Origin: a virus
Virus record (IMG/VR): IMGVR_UViG_3300031841_001434
Location: 1-23,628 of that record
DNA length: 23,628 nucleotides
Strand: one strand, 5' to 3'
Shown here: in pieces, positions 8,838 through 15,567 of the stretch
Layout of the letters: each line of letters begins with the position of its first letter
Numbering within the stretch: position 1 is the stretch's first letter
Program-made: the position numbers and the translations under genes
Notes under the pieces: generated by a model
Databases searched by the model: none
What the model was told of the DNA's origin: nothing
Seen by the model: only the letters and a program-made list of their open reading frames with translations

Positions 8838-9585
8838 TGGTAAGTTCTTTCTTTTTTTCAGATAACATACCCTGTTCAAATGCTTTTAGTTTCTCTTTAC
8901 TAAAGCCAGTAAACTCTTGTATCAGTGCAATAGACTCTGATTTCTTTTCTGTATTTAGCATACCTGATATTTTCATTAATGTTTCTAATGCTCTAAGCTT
9001 ATCGTTGTCTTTGGCATCTACTTTATCTACGACATCCTTTGTACTTTCTAATAGATATCTTTTGGTAATACCAACTTCTGACATTAGTTCTTCTATTTCT
9101 TTATCCACTTGCTCCCTCACTGTTTTACTTTTTAATAATAGTTTTGATTTACGTCTAGCATCATCAGAGTTTGATGTTTTAGGATATGCTTTGATATACG
9201 CACTCTCTGGATCTAGACCCATTGCAATGTATTTAGAGAATATCTTTTTTTGTTTGGTCATACCGCCATGTAATCTAGAATCATAGTTATCTCTTTTTAC
9301 AAAACGATAAATACTATCAGTTATTTCTCCTTTTAAGGTGCTTGTATCTCTTATCGTGACCATTCCAATAACAGTTCGCACATAATCTACTTTTATTCTA
9401 TTTCCTTTCATTGCATCTTTTTTTAGTATCTGCACTATCTTACCATCATCTGCAATACACCACTGACCTTCCTTGGCTTCTTTCCAGTTCTTAATTAGTT
9501 TTTCAGTAGGATGTGCCGTACGAAACTCCAGCTCGCTTTCGTAAGCATAGTGCGTGACCCCCTTTATCTTTCTTGATAGTGCCAC
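8827..9585 (-). CDS. terS: terminase small subunit with N-terminal extension
   Basis: This 252-residue protein recognises phage DNA for packaging and regulates the large subunit. Residues about 108-210 match the Terminase_2 pattern: TKQKKIFSKYIAMGLDPESA, a helix-turn-helix, then ARRKSKLLLKSKTVREQV, a long oligomerisation helix and a C-terminal segment. Residues 1-105 form an extra domain (around KEGQWCIADDGKIVQIL) not usual in short terS proteins. The start is GTG, overlapping the upstream stop as TAGTG. Position directly before terL supports the call. Confidence 0.85.
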   Translation of the reverse strand: MALSRKIKGVTHYAYESELEFRTAHPTEKLIKNWKEAKEGQWCIADDGKIVQILKKDAMKGNRIKVDYVRTVIGMVTIRDTSTLKGEITDSIYRFVKRDNYDSRLHGGMTKQKKIFSKYIAMGLDPESAYIKAYPKTSNSDDARRKSKLLLKSKTVREQVDKEIEELMSEVGITKRYLLESTKDVVDKVDAKDNDKLRALETLMKISGMLNTEKKSESIALIQEFTGFSKEKLKAFEQGMLSEKKKELTSGS

Positions 9586-9821
9586 TAGTTAGGGTTGTTT
9601 AAGCTATACTCGTCTATTTCTATTAATTCTAACTCAGGCATGTTGTTTACCCGATATACTAACTCTGCTATTAAACTAATATCTCTAGACTTTGGTTCAA
9701 TAAGATCTAGGATCTTTAACTGATTGGATATCTGCTTACATCTTTCAATGTTAGTGAAGACATCCTTGATCTCATAGTCACCTGTTATAGCTCTTTCAAA
9801 CATTGTTTTTTCTCTTTCCAT
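9585..9821 (-). CDS. hypothetical protein, first gene of late operon
   Basis: This is a 78-residue protein of unknown function, acidic and Leu/Ile-rich, probably helical. It is the promoter-proximal gene of the minus-strand packaging operon, and its stop overlaps the GTG of terS. The frame is open to a TTG at 9854, but that would place the palindromic control site inside the coding region. The first ATG is at 9821. A second ATG at 9803 has GAAAGAG eight bases upstream and may be the true start. A role in packaging or in control of the operon is only a guess. Confidence 0.55.
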   Translation of the reverse strand: MEREKTMFERAITGDYEIKDVFTNIERCKQISNQLKILDLIEPKSRDISLIAELVYRVNNMPELELIEIDEYSLNNPN

Positions 9822-9837
9822 ATTTAAATTTAATAAT

Positions 9838-9870
9838 AACTTGACAAGTTGCAACTATATATAATAATAT
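9838..9870 (+). promoter_or_regulatory. putative operator with sigma70-like promoter
   Basis: Two palindromes overlap: AACTTG-A-CAAGTT (9838-9850) and the perfect 10-mer AGTTGCAACT (9847-9856). They share CAAGTT half-sites. A plus-strand TTGACA at 9841 with TAATAT at 9865 (18-bp spacer) runs through them, so a bound repressor would block it. The site lies just upstream of the first ATG of the minus-strand operon, so it could also control that operon. Confidence 0.4.
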
Positions 9871-9894
9871 TATCTATCCCCCCTATTTAGCCCG

Positions 9895-10075
9895 GTTGAA
9901 TTTTATAATAGTACTATAGTATATATAGTATAGTAGTATATATAGTATTTATAGTATTAATAGTATTTATATATATTATATATATTATTATATATTATAT
10001 ATATTATATATTATATATATATTATATATATAGTAATTATAGTATATAGTATATATAGTATCCCGAGCTCTATAT
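9895..10075. repeat. very AT-rich tract with repeated TAGTAT units
   Basis: This tract is almost purely A and T, built from repeated TAGTAT, TATATA and ATTATATAT units on both strands. No ORF or hairpin terminator is seen. It lies in the divergent gap between late and early genes. Easy melting would suit an origin or a transcription control region. Such tracts are also sequencing-error prone. Confidence 0.6.
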
Positions 10076-10244
10076 TATAGTATCCGCCCTAGTAAGCGAT
10101 CCAAAAAACTTTAAAAAATTTCAGAAAAAAATATTAGTATGTGTTTCTTTCTTTTATTACACACACTACCCCCCGCATTTGCTTTTCTCGTTACAAAAAT
10201 CGTGTTGACTTTTTTGTTTTGACTTCGTGCCTATTAAAATAATG

Positions 10245-10273
10245 TTGGAACTTTTTCTCTATATAGTCATATA
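10245..10273 (+). promoter_or_regulatory. phage promoter P1 (GGAAC-N16-CATATA)
   Basis: TTGGAAC at 10245-10251 is followed by CTTT-type bases and, after exactly 16 nt, CATATA at 10268-10273. Spacing is identical to five other sites in the window; the downstream hexamer is the second most divergent copy. It would transcribe the DUF932 gene with a leader of about 130 nt. Confidence 0.6.
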
Positions 10274-10307
10274 TAAGTCAGTACATTTTTTGAAAATTTG
10301 GATGCCC

Positions 10308-10369
10308 GTAGCGGTGGCTACTGAACGTAGAAAGAAGGTAGCATTATATATATCTATAATATTATAGAT
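10308..10369 (+). promoter_or_regulatory. structured leader of the DUF932 gene
   Basis: The stretch contains a hairpin GTAGC-GGTG-GCTAC (10308-10321) and a perfect 18-bp palindrome ATCTATAATATTATAGAT (10352-10369). Both lie between promoter P1 and the DUF932 start. The palindrome could be an operator for a dimeric regulator. No U-tract follows either element, so they are not obvious terminators. Confidence 0.45.
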
Positions 10370-10413
10370 GCGGTTGTCTATAATAACTTAACCTTAAATA
10401 AAGGAAAATAATC

Positions 10414-11349
10414 ATGCATATACATGACAATGAAATAGTACCTAATTGGAATAACCAACAAGACATTACTGATTTGGTAATGGCTGAATCTTCTGTAACT
10501 GAATCAGTTCCTGAGATTCGTAACCTTGGTGGTAATTATGACCCATTTATAGAAATTCATAAACAACCTACATTCTTACCTAGTGGTAAGCAATCAGGTG
10601 CTTATGCAATTACTTTGGGAGATAATGAAAAAGAGGTTGGTATCGTAAAGGACAATTACTTGTTAATTGAAAATCAAAAAATATCTGAAATAGGTCAAAG
10701 CATTATGGCTGATTCAGGTATAGACTTTCAACCTGATAAAATGTTCTTTAATGGTAAGCAATTTAGAGAAATCTATGTAGCTAAGGATGCTGGTCTAGAG
10801 GTACAAGTTCCTAGAGTAGGTGACTTAATTGGATTAGTTTGTGAAATACAGAATAGTTACGATAGTAGTATCAAAGCTGGTATCAATATCTATTTTCAAA
10901 GACTAGTATGTGAGAATGGTATGTTATCAAAAGCATTTGGTTTTGGACATACCTTTTGGCACACAAAGAACAACGTAAATTGGGCTAATGAAATTTCAAG
11001 AGCTACACAAGTTCTTAGAAATCAATCAGGGTCTAGATTACAATCGTTTGCTGAGGCTTGTGGTAGATTACAAAAACCTATCGAATTACAGGATGTAGCT
11101 AATATTAGGGAAAATTACTTACCTAAGCTACCTACCCAGCAATTTGGACAAATGATTGATAAGTACCTAACTGATAAGGATTACTCCGCTTGGGGTCTTC
11201 TTAATGCTGGTACAAACGTCTTATGGCATTCTAATAAGCTAACTACTGCTAATTTCAACAATAATAGTTTAGTAGTAGATGGTATGCTAGAATATGGTAA
11301 GACATTGACACCTGATACAACAGACCCTAATCAGTTAAGCTTCGCTTAA
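10414..11349 (+). CDS. DUF932 family protein
   Basis: This 311-residue protein matches the DUF932 (phage/plasmid-like TIGR03299) family. The diagnostic part is IQNSYDSSIKAGINIYFQRLVCENGM around residues 146-171, followed by an HTFWHTKN-type segment and a helical C-terminal half. The family is frequent in phages and plasmids; its biochemical role is unsettled, with DNA metabolism often assumed. The ATG follows AAAGGAAAA. It stands alone between promoter P1 and its own terminator, and its codon use looks less extreme in A than the small genes downstream. A solo transcript suggests high or early expression. Confidence 0.8.
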   Translation: MHIHDNEIVPNWNNQQDITDLVMAESSVTESVPEIRNLGGNYDPFIEIHKQPTFLPSGKQSGAYAITLGDNEKEVGIVKDNYLLIENQKISEIGQSIMADSGIDFQPDKMFFNGKQFREIYVAKDAGLEVQVPRVGDLIGLVCEIQNSYDSSIKAGINIYFQRLVCENGMLSKAFGFGHTFWHTKNNVNWANEISRATQVLRNQSGSRLQSFAEACGRLQKPIELQDVANIRENYLPKLPTQQFGQMIDKYLTDKDYSAWGLLNAGTNVLWHSNKLTTANFNNNSLVVDGMLEYGKTLTPDTTDPNQLSFA

Positions 11350-11373
11350 TTTTCTAGGACACCGCAAAACACC

Positions 11374-11402
11374 TGAGCAAGTGTATAAACTGCTCATTTT
11401 TT
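11374..11402 (+). terminator. rho-independent terminator after DUF932 gene
   Basis: TGAGCA and TGCTCA form a 6-bp stem with an 11-nt loop, followed at once by six T. It lies 25 nt after the stop codon and would isolate the DUF932 transcript from the operon downstream. Confidence 0.7.
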
Positions 11403-11457
11403 ATTTTCTGTAATTTAGATCTGATTCTGTAATTTTTTTAAATTATGTAATTATATA

Positions 11458-11600
11458 AACTTTACGGAGGAAATAACTTTTTTTGTAATACAACTCAACG
11501 AAGAAAATAATTTTTTTATCTAAATAACAACGAGACGGAGGAAATATTTATTTTTTAAAATATACAACTTGACGGAGGAAGTAATTATTTTTTATAAATC
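11458..11600 (+). repeat. four iteron-like direct repeats
   Basis: Four imperfect copies start at 11458, 11492, 11529 and 11566, a spacing of 34, 37 and 37 bp. The shared core is AACnnnACGGAGGAAATAA followed by a T-rich run; copy 2 is the most diverged (ACGAAGAAAATAA). No start codon follows the GGAGG in any copy, so they are not ordinary ribosome binding sites. They sit in a roughly 490-bp noncoding gap and look like initiator-binding iterons or protein-binding operators. Confidence 0.6.
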
Positions 11601-11654
11601 AATAGATATTATAGAATATGCCGTATATTACACAATATTAGGCAGATTGTACGA

Positions 11655-11698
11655 TTTATAAAGGCTTATATAATTGTAATAAATCCTACCTTTATAAA
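11655..11698. repeat. perfect 10-bp inverted repeat
   Basis: TTTATAAAGG (11655-11664) and CCTTTATAAA (11689-11698) are exact reverse complements separated by 24 nt. They lie between the direct repeats and promoter P2. With the iterons and the AT-rich surroundings this could be part of an origin; a protein-binding site or an RNA hairpin is equally possible. Confidence 0.45.
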
Positions 11699-11779
11699 CA
11701 TATTATATAATAGATTTAAAATAACTACACTCTAGGCATACACCCCTAGCCAAATTAATTACATATTTTTTTATATTTT

Positions 11780-11808
11780 TTGGAACTTTTTTAATACTAT
11801 ATCGTATA
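11780..11808 (+). promoter_or_regulatory. phage promoter P2 (GGAAC-N16-CGTATA)
   Basis: TTGGAACTTTTTT at 11780 is followed by CGTATA at 11803-11808, 16 nt after GGAAC. It lies 34 nt before the next ATG and would start the long operon of small genes. Confidence 0.75.
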
Positions 11809-11841
11809 GTATATATAACAAAAACAAAAGGAGTTTTTAAC

Positions 11842-12063
11842 ATGAAAGTAAATGAAAAATATATCGGTGAGTATCAATGCGAGTTTGGAGAGGAAGCAGT
11901 TTTTACAATAATTAAAAGAGATAGTAAATTAATTGCTGGTACTATTTGTAACGCTGGATTAATTGAAGAATACGATTGGAATCTAGATAAATCATTTAGT
12001 ACAGATGAAAATTTAAATGATTTTATAGAGTACATAAACGAAGAAGAAGAAAGAAGAATATAA
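11842..12063 (+). CDS. hypothetical small acidic protein
   Basis: This 73-residue acidic protein is the first gene after promoter P2. The ATG has a strong AAAGGAG. The sequence alternates strand-like and charged segments (YIGEYQCEFGEEAVFTIIK) and ends in a Glu/Arg-rich helix. I do not recognise a family. Confidence 0.75.
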   Translation: MKVNEKYIGEYQCEFGEEAVFTIIKRDSKLIAGTICNAGLIEEYDWNLDKSFSTDENLNDFIEYINEEEERRI

Positions 12064-12069
12064 AATAAA

Positions 12070-12098
12070 TTGGAACTTTATTTAATTAACGTAGTATA
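12070..12098 (+). promoter_or_regulatory. phage promoter P3 (GGAAC-N16-AGTATA)
   Basis: TTGGAACTTTAT at 12070 is followed by AGTATAAA from 12093 with the same 16-nt spacing. It begins 6 nt after the preceding stop codon and lies 26 nt before the next ATG. Confidence 0.72.
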
Positions 12099-12124
12099 AA
12101 CAATAAACAAAGGACATAAAACAA

Positions 12125-12442
12125 ATGGAACAAAAAAAATCAGTAACAATAAAAAAAGACTTTGGAAAAGACAGAGAGCCAATTAGAGCAAGATGTTTTT
12201 CTGATAGTGGATTTGATTGGCAGATGATAGTAGTTAATCAAAATTGGGATGAGGGAAAAAACATTGTATCAATAGGAACTAAAACAGACCCCTCTAGCGT
12301 AGGAGCAAATAAAATAGAATTGTTTTTTAATATTGAAGATGTACCCGCAGTAATAGCAACATTACAAAAAGTAGCACAAGACACACAAAAAGAGCAATTC
12401 AACAGAGAAATAAATTGGAACTTAAACGAACTAAACAGATAA
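12125..12442 (+). CDS. hypothetical protein
   Basis: This 105-residue protein is directly behind promoter P3, with AAAGGAC as ribosome binding site. The sequence suggests a small alpha/beta protein: a beta-rich middle (DWQMIVVNQNWDEGKNIVSIG) followed by a helix (VPAVIATLQKVAQDTQKE). No family recognised. A second GGAAC motif lies near its 3' end (12418) but lacks the CGTATA partner. Confidence 0.75.
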   Translation: MEQKKSVTIKKDFGKDREPIRARCFSDSGFDWQMIVVNQNWDEGKNIVSIGTKTDPSSVGANKIELFFNIEDVPAVIATLQKVAQDTQKEQFNREINWNLNELNR

Positions 12443-12465
12443 TAAAAATAAAGGAGAAAAAACAA

Positions 12466-12660
12466 ATGAGACAATTCGATAAATACAAACAGAATCTAAG
12501 AGCAACAGACAATCATGTTTATAGTTATGAAACTAAGGTGGCGGAGATTAACCACGAAACTAGAACAATTAAGCCCCTTGGGTGGTGGTCTATGACAACA
12601 TCAAAGCACATAAATTATGTGGGTTCTGAGTACGGCTACGAAGTACAGAAAGTAAAGTAA
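12466..12660 (+). CDS. small conserved-looking phage protein
   Basis: This 64-residue protein starts at ATG 12466, which has AAAGGAG upstream; the frame extends back to a TTG at 12415 without support. The sequence TKVAEINHETRTI followed by WWSMTTSKHINYVGSEYGYEV resembles a recurrent family of small phage proteins in which a short beta unit is followed by W-S-x-T-T-S-x-H. Function unknown. Confidence 0.75.
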   Translation: MRQFDKYKQNLRATDNHVYSYETKVAEINHETRTIKPLGWWSMTTSKHINYVGSEYGYEVQKVK

Positions 12661-12689
12661 ATTACACAATAAATAAAGGAGTACAGAAA

Positions 12690-12869
12690 ATGAAAATAGT
12701 AATTGAAGATTATAACGGAAATGATATATGTAGTTTTAGGATTCCCTTACTTACTAACAATTCCAAATTTTATTTAGATATGCTTGAAGGGTGTAGCCTT
12801 GCAGATATTGAAGAAGATGAAGAATTAAATAAATGTATGAGAATACAATTAGATAGGAAAAATAAATAG
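12690..12869 (+). CDS. hypothetical 59-residue protein
   Basis: This short ORF has a strong AAAGGAG nine bases before its ATG and fills an otherwise empty gap between two genes. The peptide begins MKIVIEDYNGND, is strand-rich, and ends acidic then basic. No family recognised. Start, spacing and codon use agree with neighbours. Confidence 0.7.
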   Translation: MKIVIEDYNGNDICSFRIPLLTNNSKFYLDMLEGCSLADIEEDEELNKCMRIQLDRKNK

Positions 12870-12874
12870 ATTAC

Positions 12875-13075
12875 ATGAATAAAATTAAATACAAAAAGAT
12901 CGGAGTAAAAATATCTGAGAAAGTATTTAGAGATGTAAAAAATACTCTAATAACTAAAGGAATGGCAGATAATATAGGAGGGATTACAGACCAAGTTTTA
13001 GTAAAAATAATAAAGAGTATGACAGACAAAGAAAAAGAAGTACAAATAGAATATAAAACAGAAAGAGAAAAATAA
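12875..13075 (+). CDS. hypothetical small basic protein
   Basis: This is a 66-residue, Lys-rich protein. Residues 5-20 (KYKKIGVKISEKVFRD) form a strand followed by helices, which vaguely recalls ribbon-helix-helix proteins, so DNA binding is possible but unproven. It begins 5 nt after the preceding stop, with only a weak ribosome binding site (AGGAAAAA), so coupling is likely. Confidence 0.6.
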   Translation: MNKIKYKKIGVKISEKVFRDVKNTLITKGMADNIGGITDQVLVKIIKSMTDKEKEVQIEYKTEREK

Positions 13076-13076
13076 T

Positions 13077-13105
13077 ACGGAACTTTATTTGATTAGTTGC
13101 GTATA
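13077..13105 (+). promoter_or_regulatory. phage promoter P4 (GGAAC-N16-CGTATA)
   Basis: ACGGAACTTTAT is followed by CGTATAAT from 13100 with the standard 16-nt spacing. It lacks the TT before GGAAC that the other copies have, which suggests that the core is GGAAC. It starts 2 nt after a stop codon and lies 27 nt before the next ATG. Confidence 0.72.
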
Positions 13106-13132
13106 ATAAGAAACAAACAGAAAGGACATAAC

Positions 13133-13351
13133 ATGAGAAAGTATTTATTCAGAGTAGTTAAGTACGAATTATACGAAGTAGATGCTGATAATATAGACGA
13201 GGCTATGGATATATTATTAGAGGACTCTGGCGAACCTATAGACAATTTTTATCATTGTGATTCATTTAACGATACAACATATACAGAAGTAAAAAACAAT
13301 GATATAGAAAAAGCAAAAGCAGAACTAAAAGAAGGAATAGAGGAGTATTAA
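13133..13351 (+). CDS. hypothetical acidic protein
   Basis: This 72-residue protein starts at ATG 13133 with AAAGGAC upstream; the frame is open to TTG 13097, but that lies within promoter P4. The pattern MRKYLFRVVKYELYEVDADNIDEAMDIL, strand then 'DADNIDEAMD' helix, is common among small phage proteins in which a residue-binding beta strand precedes an A-helix. Function unknown. Confidence 0.75.
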   Translation: MRKYLFRVVKYELYEVDADNIDEAMDILLEDSGEPIDNFYHCDSFNDTTYTEVKNNDIEKAKAELKEGIEEY

Positions 13352-13353
13352 AA

Positions 13354-13593
13354 ATGACAGAAAAAGAATTTGAGAAAGCGACAGAAGGAATTACCTATAA
13401 AATGGTAGAATCTATGCAAAGTACAGAAATCGTTAATCATACAGAAGGCTACCACTTATACAGATATTCAAACGATGACACAAACGAAGGAGATTTAGGA
13501 ATTGTAGTACTTATAGAAAATGAAACAGATGAAGAACTAGCAGTTGTATTATTAGATAAAGATGAAGAATTATTATTCGATATGTTAATTTAA
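13354..13593 (+). CDS. hypothetical acidic protein
   Basis: This 79-residue, strongly acidic protein follows the previous gene by 2 nt, with GGAG upstream of its ATG. The middle (GYHLYRYSNDDTNEGDLGIVVLIENETDEE) looks beta-rich. No family recognised; very acidic small phage proteins sometimes act as inhibitors or DNA mimics, but nothing here proves that. Confidence 0.72.
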   Translation: MTEKEFEKATEGITYKMVESMQSTEIVNHTEGYHLYRYSNDDTNEGDLGIVVLIENETDEELAVVLLDKDEELLFDMLI

Positions 13594-13594
13594 T

Positions 13595-13623
13595 TTGGAA
13601 CTTTTAATAAATACAGACGTATA
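13595..13623 (+). promoter_or_regulatory. phage promoter P5 (GGAAC-N16-CGTATA)
   Basis: TTGGAACTTTTAA at 13595 is followed by CGTATAAA from 13618, 16 nt after GGAAC. It follows a stop codon by one base and lies 21 nt before the next ATG. Confidence 0.75.
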
Positions 13624-13644
13624 AAAAGAAAACAAGGAGATAAA

Positions 13645-13818
13645 ATGTTAAACCCTGAAACAACAGAAGAAAAACCAAACAAGTGTTGCACAGATTTAGA
13701 TTATGAGTATGGCGATGCAGTTGAATGGGAAGTGTGGAGTTGTGATAAATGTAATAATTCATATCTTGTAGATATTGAAATAGTTAGAGACTTTAAAAAT
13801 ATGAAACAAGTAAAATGA
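13645..13818 (+). CDS. small protein with paired cysteines
   Basis: This 57-residue ORF has a strong AAGGAG seven bases before ATG. It contains CC at residues 14-15 and C33-x-x-C36 (SCDKCNNSY), which together suggest a zinc-ribbon. The middle is acidic with several Trp/Tyr residues. It is the first gene after promoter P5 and overlaps the next by ATGA. Confidence 0.7.
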   Translation: MLNPETTEEKPNKCCTDLDYEYGDAVEWEVWSCDKCNNSYLVDIEIVRDFKNMKQVK

Positions 13819-13982
13819 TAAAAACATTTGACGAAATAGTACAATGGCTGAGAGATAGGAACGCAGATGAGAACAACGAATGTTCCGATACTTGGCTAGT
13901 TGCAGAGGCTTACTCTCTAGGAGAAATAGACCTAGATGAAAAGAGTAGAGGATATATAATAAACAAGGAGATAAAACAATGA
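13815..13982 (+). CDS. hypothetical 55-residue protein
   Basis: This short ORF overlaps both neighbours through ATGA sequences, so it is translationally coupled on each side. The peptide is helical and acidic (FDEIVQWLRDRNADEN, then EAYSLGEIDLDEKSRGY). No family recognised. The perfect double overlap is strong evidence that it is translated. Confidence 0.7.
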   Translation: MIKTFDEIVQWLRDRNADENNECSDTWLVAEAYSLGEIDLDEKSRGYIINKEIKQ

Positions 13983-14299
13983 AGAGAACAATAACAGAAC
14001 ATGAATTTATAGACGGCTTTAAAGGTAGCTACGCAGATAGTTTTACTTATGAAGGAAAGAAAGCACTCTATGAATACTTTACACAACTAGAAGAAGATAC
14101 TAGTTTTGAGATAGAATTTGATCCGATTGCAATACATTGCGAATATACAGAATACGATGACTTTACAGAATTTTTAGAGGATTATGAGGACTACGCAAAA
14201 GAGCACAATATAAAAGAGATAGACGATATTGCAGAGCATACACAATTAATAAGGTACGATGGTGGACTAGACCATAAATTTATAATACAACAATTTTAG
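13979..14299 (+). CDS. conserved-type acidic phage protein
   Basis: This 106-residue acidic protein has AAGGAG upstream. Its core, FEIEFDPIAIHCEYTEYDDFTEFLEDYEDY, is a pattern I recall from many phage genomes, where it is annotated as hypothetical. The N-terminal half has a helix around YEGKKALYEYFTQLEED. Function unknown; it is coupled to the previous ORF by ATGA. Confidence 0.8.
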   Translation: MKRTITEHEFIDGFKGSYADSFTYEGKKALYEYFTQLEEDTSFEIEFDPIAIHCEYTEYDDFTEFLEDYEDYAKEHNIKEIDDIAEHTQLIRYDGGLDHKFIIQQF

Positions 14300-14311
14300 A
14301 AAGGATATAAA

Positions 14312-14440
14312 ATGACAGAGGGACATAGAAAGACATTAAAATTATATATTAGATTTGTAATAAGAGATATATTAACGACTAAGGAATTACAAAAATTACA
14401 GAGAATCATTCAAGAAGAAATACAAGAAAGGGAATACTAA
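14312..14440 (+). CDS. hypothetical 42-residue protein
   Basis: A 42-codon ORF with AAAGGAT upstream, ending in a TAATG overlap with the next gene. The peptide is basic and helical (GHRKTLKLYIRFVIRDI, then KELQKLQRIIQEEIQE). Function unknown. Ribosome binding site and overlap make translation likely. Confidence 0.6.
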   Translation: MTEGHRKTLKLYIRFVIRDILTTKELQKLQRIIQEEIQEREY

Positions 14441-14760
14441 TGGACATAATACAATTATCATATCATAGGAACGGAGTTTGTGGAGATGGGTTCTATACGG
14501 GAATCATTAAAACAGAGGATAATGAGAGGAAAGTATTTACTCACTTTCCAGATTGTAACGAAGAAGGCGAAATAATACATGGGGATAATTGCAGAACCGC
14601 AATACTAGACCTAGATATATTAAAAGAGAAAGAGGATACTAGATTCTTCCATAACTCATGGAGAGGCGACCACTACCACGATTTTATTGTAGATGCAATT
14701 ATAGACTACAACAAAGAAATTGTAAAAAAGTGGGAACAAAACAATAAAGAACTAGTATAA
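14440..14760 (+). CDS. conserved-type phage protein
   Basis: This 106-residue protein begins within the previous stop (TAATG) and has AAAGGG upstream. The opening LSYHRNGVCGDGFYTGII is a pattern recalled from other phage hypothetical proteins. Several His and Asp residues are present (FHNSWRGDHYHDFIVD), but no known catalytic arrangement. Function unknown. Confidence 0.75.
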   Translation: MDIIQLSYHRNGVCGDGFYTGIIKTEDNERKVFTHFPDCNEEGEIIHGDNCRTAILDLDILKEKEDTRFFHNSWRGDHYHDFIVDAIIDYNKEIVKKWEQNNKELV

Positions 14761-14781
14761 AGGGTAAAGAAAGGAAATAAT

Positions 14782-15072
14782 ATGTATAAATATAAAGTAA
14801 ATCTAAGGCATGAACCTAACCCCGATATAGAGTATGCAAATGGTAGTGGGTATTGGGGATTACCTACGGATAAAAAAGAGATTACCATTAAGGCTAATAC
14901 ATTACGAGAAGTACAAGATAAGTTTGATGATTGGAAGAATAGAAATGATTTAGGTGGTGGCAATGTACCCTACATTTACATACGAGATACAGAAAACAAT
15001 AAGATTGCACATATAAGTTATAATTGTAGGATATGGGATATGAACGACAATGAAATAACAGAGGAATTGTAA
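14782..15072 (+). CDS. conserved-type phage protein
   Basis: This 96-residue protein has AAAGGAAA upstream. It contains GSGYWGLPTDKKEITIKA followed by NTLREVQDKFDDW and RNDLGGGNVPYIYI, a pattern that I recall from aquatic phage genomes as a conserved hypothetical. It is probably alpha/beta. The stop overlaps the next start as TAATG. Confidence 0.78.
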   Translation: MYKYKVNLRHEPNPDIEYANGSGYWGLPTDKKEITIKANTLREVQDKFDDWKNRNDLGGGNVPYIYIRDTENNKIAHISYNCRIWDMNDNEITEEL

Positions 15073-15275
15073 TGAAAGTGAGTGAATTAATAAGTAGAAT
15101 GTTAGTTATTTGTGAAAGAGGAGATGTTTCACCTGATGAAGTTGAAGTGTTATTTAGACCACATTATGATTCAGATGATTATAATGTAAACTACGCACAC
15201 GAAGACCTATTCTATGAAAAAACAAATAATATATCAACTAGTATAATGTTACTAGAAGATGATATGGAGATATAA
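15072..15275 (+). CDS. small acidic protein
   Basis: This 67-residue acidic protein starts inside the preceding stop codon with GAGG upstream. The opening MKVSELISRMLVI, then SPDEVEVLFRPHYDSDDY, resembles a widespread small phage protein in which an SELI helix is followed by a strand. Function unknown. Confidence 0.72.
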   Translation: MKVSELISRMLVICERGDVSPDEVEVLFRPHYDSDDYNVNYAHEDLFYEKTNNISTSIMLLEDDMEI

Positions 15276-15276
15276 T

Positions 15277-15567
15277 ATGAATAGTGAAATAATATCAATG
15301 ATACAAAAGAGATTGGAAAAAGGTAAAAGGCAATACGGAGATGTAATAGATGTATATGATGGTAGGGATTGGATACAAGAAACATTAGAAGAACTATTAG
15401 ATGCACAAGTTTATTTGACGGCAGAGCTATTAAAGCTTAGAGACTCTAGGAAGCGAAAAAAGATTGAAGTGCCAGTATACTACCATGAAGATGAGAACGG
15501 AGCATTTACCTATGATTTTGAGGCTATGGTAGAGTTTTTTAACAATAGATTGGATGAACTAAGATGA
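15277..15567 (+). CDS. MazG-like / nucleotide-pyrophosphohydrolase-like protein
   Basis: This 96-residue protein starts at ATG 15277, which has GGAG; an upstream in-frame ATG at 15259 overlaps the previous gene and is less likely. Residues 11-55 (RLEKGKRQYGDV, then ETLEELLDAQVYL with E35, E38, E39 and D42) match the helical MazG-like/all-alpha NTP pyrophosphohydrolase pattern common in phages. If active it would hydrolyse nucleoside triphosphates or alarmones. A C-terminal piece, IEVPVYYHEDENGAFTY, is extra. With only one half of the usual helical pair visible, activity is uncertain. Confidence 0.6.
   Translation: MNSEIISMIQKRLEKGKRQYGDVIDVYDGRDWIQETLEELLDAQVYLTAELLKLRDSRKRKKIEVPVYYHEDENGAFTYDFEAMVEFFNNRLDELR

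Noticed and set aside
11458-11600. CRISPR array reading of the four direct repeats
   Set aside because: Repeats are imperfect, the intervening spacers are very short and AT-rich, and no cas adaptation or effector genes are present; the Cas4-like gene is far away and stands alone.
12418-12445. Seventh GGAAC promoter copy
   Set aside because: It lies inside a coding region and the box 16 nt later is GATAAT, not CGTATA or a close variant.
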